Of a stretch of 64,000 nt of DNA, positions 56,145-64,000 are shown in pieces (the first letter of the stretch is position 1; each line of letters begins with the position of its first letter). The stretch is from positions 1,860,001 to 1,924,000 of the forward strand of contig JAWWNJ010000006.1 in the NCBI GenBank assembly GCA_037176885.1, given 5' to 3'. Below the pieces are notes generated by a model. The model was not told the origin of the DNA. It did no database searches and saw only the letters and a program-made list of their open reading frames with translations. A program made the position numbers and the translations under genes. This stretch comes from Favolaschia claudopus. Taxonomy: Eukaryota > Basidiomycota > Agaricomycetes > Agaricales > Mycenaceae.

Positions 56145-57390
56145 ATGGTCAAACGCGCTAAAACTACAATACGCCGACTGCATTCTGAGATCGACGCGAC
56201 GACACGGCGTCCCCCCACCCTTATCCCTCCAGAAATCTGTGCAATGATCTGCGACATAATCTCGACCAAGCGAGGGCTTCGCGCCTTATGCATGGTGTCC
56301 CGCACCTTTCGATCACAAGCCGAACGCCTCCTCTACCATTCGGTTGACCTACGCGTCGATGAAAAAGAATGGGGCTCTACGCGGAGGCTGAAATCATGGT
56401 CAACGTCCACGTCGAAGAATCCATACCTCGGCGAATACGTACACTCACTGGTTCTCCAACTCCCACTATCATTGGAGCCTTCCATCAGTAGCAAACTTGG
56501 ACGAGCGTTGGTCCTGTGCGTCAATCTGAAGGAGCTACGCGTCTTTGGACCAAGCGAGAACCCCCGCTACGGCTCCTTTCAAGGCTCATTGCTAAATAAA
56601 TGCTCGTTCCGCCTGACAAAATTCGTCAATCATTATTTCGACGAAGGATCGATCATGGCCTTTTGGCGAAACCAAACCGAGCTTCGCCTGCTGGACTGTG
56701 AACGCAATGTCTGCGCTCTGGACCCAGTAGCGAAGCTGCTTCCCAATATTATCGCCATGAAGACGAACGATATCGGCAATCTTCCAGTGGGAAGGGCTTT
56801 GCAGCGGATCGAGACCTCGCTACTCGTATATATACCCCAATTAAAGCGATACGAGACAAGCCTCACGACTGTGAATCTCTGGCAACCACGTTGGCAGGTC
56901 CACTGGCTGAAACAGCCTCGTGAGAGCGTCATCGACATGCTGATCAGGCAGGTCGCCGAAACCCTCCCGAATCTGTTGCATCTAGGGATTCTCGACATGT
57001 ACCCAGGTGTGCGTAATTTGCATCTCTTTTTGAGATCTTGTAACTTGCTCACTATTTGAATAGTACCAACTCGACTTCCATCCCGGCGGCATATCTCAAA
57101 TGACCCTACGCCGATTCAAACGACTAGAAAGTCTGATACTCCAGGTCCAACATATCAGTTATTTCGTTGTGGATGGTGTCAGTCAAACTCACCACTCTCT
57201 GGACGAGTACGACGGCATACTTAACGTGGGTCGAGACATCATGGCTGCCTGTCCGACGCTGCGCCGTGCCGCCATCTCCGCCAACGTCACATCCGAGCGG
57301 GGAGGTATTTTGACGAGGTCTCATTCCGACAGTGCCATCCACGAAGAACCAACGACTTGGCTTGGGGTGCAGGCATCTTCGATGTTTTAG
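56145..57390 (+). CDS. F-box family protein, copy D
   Basis: Exons 56145-57008 and 57064-57390 (396 aa); the 55-base intron (GTGCGT...GAATAG) contains stops and is required, which fixes the intron position used for copies A and B. F-box IPPEICAMICDIISTKRGLR, CMVSRTFRSQAERLLYHSV. Landmarks: SKLGRALVLCVNLKELRVFG, NKCSFRLTKFVNHYFDE, LPNLLHLGILD, LRRFKRLESLILQVQ and GRDIMAACPTLRRAAI. Closest in this window to copy E (shared LGILD and a six-residue insert around the WL-QP-E segment). Intact and probably functional. Confidence 0.87.
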
Positions 57391-58215
57391 CCCCACTGTC
57401 TCGTCGATGTCAGAGTGCTCGTAATTGTTCTCGTATCGAAAGTGTGTCGCGTCTTTCCTTCATGGTGTTCACGAAGTTGAATCGCGTCTCCTCCAGCCTC
57501 GTCGTCGCCTAAGGACGCGTATAATCGCGACTCCAAGGAAGCTCAGACTCGTACAACCTAGCGGTCTACATAGACTAGCGAACTGTATACCTGGAGGCTG
57601 GCTGCCAGATCCCACTCTCCATGTTCCTCCATTAAATTTATAATTAAGAATGTTTATTTTATTTTGGACAGCGAAGCCACCCATTCTCCATGCTGAAGTC
57701 GCGTCCATCCAGCCTCACGCAAGAAAGCAATTAGCGACCGGAATATCTGAATAATAATCAATTAACAGATATCAACCAACAAGAATGGGACAGGATTCCG
57801 AAGAGTAATACCGCTACAAGAGTACAATCCTATGTACTGTACTACGCAATATGTACCGTGAAGCCGCGAGCAAAGTCGTAACAAAGGTAACGATCGTGAG
57901 TGGGTCGTGTCGCATTCGTATCGAGACGATGGAAGGGGTATGTAGGCAAAAAACGAAAATGAGAGCGAGATATGTAAGAAATATATGTATGCATAAATTA
58001 GGATGTGCCGGCTATTCTGTTTGGCAAGCAAGAAAGAGCGGGGTACGTAGATCGTCATCATCGGCGTCTTCCGCAGGTGGAAGGAAGGATCAAAGAGAGC
58101 GTGCGCCTCAGTAGGGGAATCGTCCTTCAAAATCGGTGAGCACTAGCCTCCACCGGCTGGCAGGTCGCTGGCATTCGCTTCGGCTCCTTATGAGCCTAAC
58201 GCATCCCAGCCTTCG
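57391..58215. other. Intergenic, about 825 bp, nothing recognised
   Basis: 3' flank of copy D, then the 3' flank of the convergent minus-strand gene, AT-rich around 57,640-57,780. Confidence 0.5.
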
Positions 58216-60463
58216 CTATACCGCCCACTCATCCCCAACCCCCGCCCCCCTCCCGCCCGACGAGATCCCCCAAACCCCACCCCCACCCCCCCTCCCCGCA
58301 CTGATCCTCTCCCTCTCCTCCATCCCGCCTCCCCCCAACCCCAACCCCAACCCAGGCCCTGCAGTAAGCCCCCCCGCAAACCACGAAAGCCACCCCCCGC
58401 CCTCGCCCTCTTCGCTCCCTTCCCCACTACCCCGTTTCTTCCCCTTGCCTTTACTCTTGATACTCTTCCCCGACCGCACGGTCGCCTTCCCCTTGCCCTT
58501 CCCCGTCGAGGCCGCATAGCTCTCCGGCAACTCCGCAAAGCTGATCCGCTTCGCAGAGGGCGTCGACGCCCCGCTGCCCGGTCTACTCCGCCTCGTCCCA
58601 ACAACACCGAAGAACATGCTGCTTCCGATTTCTTTCGCGGTCGGCGGATTGCTATTGCTCGGCCCCGCCTCCGCATTATTCGGTGTGGTCGATATAGGCG
58701 TCGGAGGGGCGCTCAGGCTATTCCGGTTTTTGCCCTTCATGATCCCCACGGGCGGCGCAGGCGCAGGCTGCGTAACGCTGTGCCGTCCGCCTTTCGAGAA
58801 CAGCCTTGATACGGAGGCGGTGGCGGTCGACGGCGCGGCGTGCGCTGCAGGCGGTGGCGTCCGCGGGAGGAACTGCTTCTTCGGCGGCGGAGGGGGCTTC
58901 GGCGCTGCGAAAAAACGTCAGTCAATAAGCCGTAGAAATTCGAATATAGCTATCACAATAAGATACAAGTTAATAAGAAAACATACCTTCATCCAAAATC
59001 CGACGCAACGCACTCCTCGCCTCCTTCGCCCTTCCGCATTCCGTGCTATCACACTCGGAACTTTGTGTTGAATGTGTGGGACTCTCGGAAGGCAAGTTCG
59101 CGATGATCTGGGACGAATTTGGGTGGATGGTCAAGCGCAAGTCTGGTGTTGAGTGCGAAAGGCTGGACGGTTGCGGTTGTAGAGTCGGTCTCGACGACAA
59201 ACTCCGCGACTCGCTTCGGCCTCTCTTCGTGCTCTGACTGACATTGGAAGAGCTCGTTCCCAGCTTTGGCGAGAGCTTCGACGAGAGACCCGCGAGGGAA
59301 GCGATGGTCGGGAGGCTCCCTGCGATATTGGGCAGTGTGGGAGAGAACGCAGCGCGGCTCGAGGACGACGAGGACGAATGCGTAGGAGGTTTGGGTGCGG
59401 TACCCACAGCATTCCGCAGCGCAGCGGCAGCGTCAGGCGCCCAATCGCGCGCACCGACTGTCACCCACTCGTTTTCCTCCGGTCTGCCCTTATCGCGAGG
59501 GAAAGTGAAGGGTTGCGGACGAGGTAGACCATCCACGTGAGGCGGTCGACTTGGATGATATTTGTAGCCGTAGTCGCTCTCTGCTCGCGGGAGGCCATCG
59601 CTTGGTCGCTGGGGCAATTCCTCCTCGTCCCTCGATGCACTCCAATCACTTGGCGGAGCACGCAAGCCAATTGTTGACGGCAGAGCAATGCGCCCATCGT
59701 CGAAGGAATCGAGCACATTGGCGTCGATATACTGGGTGAGTGCACGCGGAGCAGGTGCTACCAGACGTTGACGTGCAGCCGGAGCCATGCGCAGTCCACC
59801 TGCCCCGGTCGACGTGCCGCTGCCATTCGAAGTATACGACGTAGTACTCGTGTAAGAAGTCGTCGAAGCCGTCGGGGAAGTGGAACGCGGAGAAAAATAT
59901 GAGACCGATGAACGCGATGAGACGGGCGCGGGGTCAAGCGATGGACGTCGCTTGGGTGGTTTTCTTGTCGACACGGGCGACACCGATGCAGGCAAGGAGG
60001 AGCTGACCAGGTCATCAACATCGCGGGCTATCGCCGCGAGATCGTCGGCCCAAGCCGGCTCGCGTCCACTTGGCATTCGAACAGGTCTCGTCGCAGCAGG
60101 TGGTGACGGGTCCCGGAAAGGCTCAGGAGCGATGGTAGGCGACATAGAAGACTGCAGAAGGGCGTTTGAGAGTTCCAGAGCGTGTACACTGCGTTCTAGT
60201 AGCGAGTCAAGCAAATCGTCTTGCTGGTGCTGGCCATGCATCCGGGGACTTGAGGCTCGTCGTCGGTGACTTCTACGGTGTTGACTCGAGCGGGGAGAAG
60301 CTGGTGTTGAAGGCTCCTCGTCGTCGGCATCGTCAGCTTCGTATTCTGGTGGTGGAACGACGTCGCGCCAGGCCATGTACTCTGGCAGCGTGCTCGTCGT
60401 GTCCGACGACAAGCGTAGTGCAGAGACCTTCTTGCGGTGGGTCCGGCGGCCATTGCTCGCCAT
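58216..60463 (-). CDS. 721-aa low-complexity protein, unknown
   Basis: Two exons 60463-58987 and 58904-58216 with an 82-base intron (GTATGT...CGCAG). Starts MASNGRRTHRKKVSALRLSS. Long Ser/Pro/Thr-rich regions, probably disordered, with one likely ordered element near residues 80-105 (QDDLLDSLLERSVHALELSN), a leucine-heptad-like helix, and a basic stretch (KGKGKATVRSGK) before a Gly-rich end (GLGLGLGGGG). The Gly-rich end makes the plus strand extremely C-rich at 58,240-58,420. Possibly a signalling or cytoskeletal scaffold, but nothing in the sequence proves it. Confidence 0.75.
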
Positions 60464-61086
60464 CGTCGTTGGCGACGACGACGGTGGTGTGAAAGGAAAG
60501 TAAAACGCTCGGTCCGCAATCCCTTTCGATTACGTGATATTTTAGCAAAAATGCGTCATAAATCGGATTAAAAACATAAATTTCGAGTCCTGGCAGGCTA
60601 CTAGCTACTGGGTAGTTTCACTAAGTATAGCGTATATAGTAGCAGCACATCTGAAAGTAGGTTGGGTTGAGTTCGGGATGGGGAAAAGTCAGAAACTGTT
60701 GCAGCAATTTCAAGCTGTAGGCCTCAGGTAAAGTTGGAAGAGTGCCTGTTATACTAGACGCGAGATGACCATCAATTCAGATTGTCGCTGTTTCGCTTGT
60801 GAAGTAGGGGTCAGAGTGTAAAAAACATGCTTCCTTTGGTGAAAACTCGGATGGAAACACAAACTCTGTGAGTCAGTGTGACCGCTACTTTACAAGCGAA
60901 CCGCAACACTATCGGAAACCCCGTTATCCACCACAGGTTGCGAACGACCGTAGAATTTCCAAGAAGCACAGGAAGAGCATACACTCGGAGCGCCCCAAAG
61001 GTATGTGCTTCATTGGAATTCTAGGGGGTTTCGCAGCCTGTGGTGGATTGTGAGGGTTCGGATATAGAAGCAGTGAGATTCAGTCC
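60464..61086. other. Intergenic, about 620 bp, with two overlapping imperfect inverted repeats
   Basis: 60,783-60,816 pairs with 60,881-60,915 (shared core CTACTTNACAAGCGAA), and 60,928-60,947 pairs with 61,030-61,050 (core CCACCACAGG-TGCGAA). The arms are 20-35 bases with a few mismatches. It may be a decayed palindromic element. Confidence 0.45.
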
Positions 61087-62319
61087 TCAGGCTGAGAACA
61101 TTGACAATGCCTCAACCTGGAGCCAAGTCTTTGGCTCCTCGTGGATGACTCCCTCGGCCTGGGACCTTGTCAATACAGCTCCATGCACTTGCACGGCATT
61201 GGTGGCAAGGGCAACACGACGCAGCGTCGGACATGCAGCCATCATGTCGCGACCCGCGCTGAATAGGCCCCCAGATTCGCCCATGAAGTGAGGGATCTGG
61301 TTAACACCCAACACCGTGAAGTGCCTGACATCCGGCATTTGGAGTATGAAGCTCTCGAGTTTATTCAATCGTTGCAAACTTGAACTTGAGATGCTACTAC
61401 GATGAAAATCGTGCTGATACAAGGAGTAAGAGTGAGTACACTTGAGAGTATCGAGGAAATATAGGGACGTACCAGATGTTTCTGCTCATCCAAAATGCCT
61501 AAATGCAACAGATTCGGGACTATATCCGCCACCGCCCTGACTAAGGCATCAAGGACTAACTCCTGCGGCTGGCGGAGCCACTGATATTGCCAGTGCTTTT
61601 GCCGGAGATTCAAGGTGGTAAGGCTAGCCTCGTATTGTTTCAAAGGAGAGATATGTGCCATCGTCGATATCTCGACCCGTTGCAAAGCTCTTCCCGCCGG
61701 AAGATCTTTGACGTTGTTCGTCTTGACTGCAATAAGGTTCGGAAGCAGGTCCGATTCTGGGTCCAGAGCGCAAATATCTCGATCAGTGTTCAGCAGAAGG
61801 ATCTCTGTTTGGTTCCGCCAGAACTCCAAGATCAACTTGTCGTCGAAATAGCGATTTTCGAACTTTGTCAATCGAAAAGAGCATTTGTTGATGATCGAGC
61901 CTTGAAAAAAATTGTAACGAGAGCTCTCCCTCGGACCCAGGATACGCAGCTCCTTGAGGTGGACAGATTGCGCGAGTGCACGAGTGAGCTTGGATGCAAT
62001 GGATGGCTCGAAAGAGATTGGAAGTTGGAGAATAAGTGAGTGGACGTACTCCGCGAGATATGCATGTTTGGACGCGGCTTCTGCCCACAGTTTCAATCTC
62101 CACATGCTGTCCCCGTCTGGTTCACGTAGATCCACGGATCGGTAGATAAGACGTTCCGCTTGGGACCGAAAGGCGCTGGAGATTCTGCAGAGTGAGAGAA
62201 GATCGTGTTTATCTGCCACCATATCGCATATGTATAATGGCACAAATTTCGGGAGGAAGGAAGAATCGTCGTGGCGTCCCTGTACGCTTGAGCTGAGGGC
62301 GACGAGAACCTTTGACCAT
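61087..62319 (-). pseudogene. F-box family, copy E (4-bp insertion inside the F-box)
   Basis: From the family ATG at 62319 the protein begins MVKGSRRPQLKR and reaches LPPEICAII, then an extra CATA (about 62,225-62,230, plus strand TATG) shifts the frame. The rest of the family (CDMVADKHDLLSLCRISSAF onwards) is intact in the next frame to 61,473, and exon 2 (61413-61087; HDFHRSSISSSSLQRLNKLE, GRDMMAACPTLRRVAL) splices in phase. Apart from that single lesion all landmarks are present, so inactivation is recent, or a downstream ATG gives an N-terminally cut protein without an F-box. Confidence 0.75.
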
Positions 62320-62713
62320 GGCGGTAAAGCAAGCAAAATTTGCAATCGGCGATTTGGTGAGAGAGCCTCACAGAGAGGCGGAAGATGGTGACGTAAGGAC
62401 CAACTCGCACAGTGCACTGACCGTTGTGACCAGCAGGGTTAGGCGCACAAAATGGCTTGCGAGGCGATATCCATTGTAAATGCTAAACAGACAAATAATT
62501 TCGGACCACAGATGTACGGAAAGACAGAAACCGAAGTCAGGAAAAAATATATGTACTTTTGGCGAATTATTTAATTGAAGCGTATGAGCAGTCAAACTAC
62601 GAGCAAAGCATCGGACTAAGACGCAAGGCTAGAGTATCGAGAATTCCTCAACTCTACTGCAATCCCCCGGGCCAGCTCCGCACGGATGGCAACGAACCCT
62701 TGTAAACACATCC
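62320..62713. other. Intergenic, about 390 bp, nothing recognised
   Basis: Upstream flank of copy E and 3' flank of the last gene. Confidence 0.45.
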
Positions 62714-64000
62714 TTACTTGTTCATCCCAAACAGTCGTCTCAACCAGCTCGGCTGCTTGATCGATGGAGCGGGACGTTGATCAAGCAAGGCGGGGAATTT
62801 GTATTCCCATCGCTTGACAAAGAAAACCGTACAGTGCCATCGAGCAGGACAGGAGTTGTCCACCAATATTGCGAGCCTGTCCGCAAGAATGTGCTCAGAC
62901 TGATGGTACACCGCCTGTACTTGGGGGCTGGGCTCGCGTTTCGGCCAGGAGCACGAGAGAGTCCAGCCGATAATGTACACGGGTGTGTGTTTCACGCAGT
63001 GGTGGAAGACTGGAGTGGGGGTGTTAGGTCTGGAGTGTCCGTTGAGCGGCATTGGCGGCTGAGGAGTTTGTGCTGCTAGATCAGCAGCCTTCCACGTCCA
63101 GCGCACATGTTGATCCTGGCGGTCTGTGAAACCATCGAGAGTGCTGAAGGTGATTTTTTGCGCGGGAGGATCGAAGTCGGTGCGAGCGGTTGTCATGGGG
63201 GTGGTCCACTGCAGTTGGAAGACTTCTTGGTATTGGCCGAAGGACTTATCGACAAAGGGCCTTGACAATGAACTAGTTGTCGTCGCCTCGTCATCGATTA
63301 TCTGTGCCCTGGATGGGCCGTCGATCCCCGTTACTCTGCCACAGTGCCATCGGTGGACGTATTTGTCGTCGACTAATTCTGGAGGATGAGGGACGATGCT
63401 GGTATCCATATCCATCATCGAGTGAATAAAGCCGTATCGCTCGATAATCGTACACGCTCGTTTTTCCAAGGTTTGGAGATCGCGGCACAATTCGTCTATT
63501 GTGCTCTCCTTCAAATCCCCTGGACGAACTAAATATCTCCGACTCAGCTCGAAGCGGTCAAGAACGTCACCAATGGCATCATAGACGCCAGGGTGAGGAT
63601 ATTTTATGAGAGCAGGATGTGGACGACAGCAGTCCCGCAAATGGAAGGACAACTTTCGCATCACTCGGGCTCGTTCGAAGTTGAGGGGTGGGACGGCTAT
63701 TCGTCGGCTGACATGTCGTAACGAGGGAAGTGTGCTGTTCTTGCCCTCAGTTTTCATACGATGCACGATTGACGCAAAAATGTACCTGTAGTGCTTCAAA
63801 ACCACGGCGTGAGGAAACCCGCCTTCGCTGCTGCCCTTCGGTAATTTAGCATTCAATATTTTTGAGAGAGTTCGTGGCGCGATCTTCAAATTCAGAATCT
63901 TATGGGATAAATTGAAACCGCCCGAATATCCCTCGGTGTCAACAACAACACCGAGTAGAGACCATTTCGATGTCTCTTTGTTAAGGTCGCTAAATTCGAT
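62714..64000 (-). CDS. Hypothetical protein, 5' end outside window
   Basis: Minus-strand frame open from the window edge to TAA at 62716-62714 (428 codons seen). No intron is needed. It begins, as far as visible, IEFSDLNKETSKWSLLGVVVDTEGYSG. Later parts include RRYLVRPGDLKESTIDELCRD, KRWEYKFPALLDQRP and a basic C-terminus WLRRLFGMNK. It is a soluble mixed alpha/beta protein with many His and Trp and no signal peptide or TM in the visible part. I do not recognise the family. Confidence 0.6.
   Translation of the reverse strand: MEFSDLNKETSKWSLLGVVVDTEGYSGGFNLSHKILNLKIAPRTLSKILNAKLPKGSSEGGFPHAVVLKHYRYIFASIVHRMKTEGKNSTLPSLRHVSRRIAVPPLNFERARVMRKLSFHLRDCCRPHPALIKYPHPGVYDAIGDVLDRFELSRRYLVRPGDLKESTIDELCRDLQTLEKRACTIIERYGFIHSMMDMDTSIVPHPPELVDDKYVHRWHCGRVTGIDGPSRAQIIDDEATTTSSLSRPFVDKSFGQYQEVFQLQWTTPMTTARTDFDPPAQKITFSTLDGFTDRQDQHVRWTWKAADLAAQTPQPPMPLNGHSRPNTPTPVFHHCVKHTPVYIIGWTLSCSWPKREPSPQVQAVYHQSEHILADRLAILVDNSCPARWHCTVFFVKRWEYKFPALLDQRPAPSIKQPSWLRRLFGMNK

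Noticed and set aside
58240..58420. C-rich stretch as a possible G-quadruplex regulatory site
   Set aside because: It is explained by the Gly-rich coding sequence of the minus-strand gene.
1..64000. CRISPR arrays, prokaryotic operons, integrated virus genes or biosynthetic gene cluster
   Set aside because: No regularly spaced repeats, no viral or reverse-transcriptase motifs, and the SDR and transcription factor are not next to any backbone enzyme.

Overview
This window reads as nuclear DNA of an agaricomycete (mushroom-type basidiomycete). Nearly every housekeeping gene is split by many short introns, about 45-60 bases with GT...AG ends and a branch point just upstream. F-box loci dominate the accessory content, and recognisable eukaryotic genes are present: complex I NDUFA8, BUD31, a KEX1-type carboxypeptidase, a KHA1-type K+/H+ antiporter, lipoate ligase, an SDR and a REEP/Yop1 protein. 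No species was assigned. Exon models were built by eye from open frames and splice motifs. Unless an entry says otherwise, the exon phases add up over the whole model.

Layout. 1-5.5 kb: F-box/LRR-like protein (cut by the window edge), a short beta-grasp-like hypothetical gene divergent from a membrane-anchored histidine acid phosphatase, then NDUFA8. 6-10.2 kb: an unusual internally duplicated protein divergent from a Zn2Cys6 transcription factor with a probable 6-base microexon. 10.35-10.84 kb: a non-coding element with perfect 88-bp terminal inverted repeats. 11-20.4 kb: an HNH-like hypothetical gene and minus-strand genes for a single-pass Ser/Pro-rich protein, a REEP/DP1 protein with a very long tail, and a basic low-complexity protein. 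20.9-30.7 kb: first copy (A) of an expanded F-box family, a small TM protein, KHA1, BUD31, a GNAT and lipoate ligase. 31-41 kb: two copies and one broken remnant of a second F-box family around KEX1 and an ER thioredoxin-like gene, then a TA-flanked MITE. 41-48 kb: F-box copy B, another F-box protein, a small conserved protein and an SDR. 48.8-49.75 kb: a decayed polyubiquitin array. 50-54 kb: gene-poor, with a dispersed degenerate repeat and one modest gene. 54-62.3 kb: F-box copies C (broken), D (intact) and E (broken), with a 721-aa low-complexity protein between D and E. 62.7-64 kb: an unrecognised gene running off the window.

I see no operon-like functional system. The strongest signals are lineage-specific F-box expansion with birth and death inside one window (nine loci of at least two families, several broken), a decayed ubiquitin array in the same neighbourhood, two palindromic non-autonomous DNA elements, a tandem-duplicated orphan protein and a probable 6-nt microexon that completes a zinc cluster.
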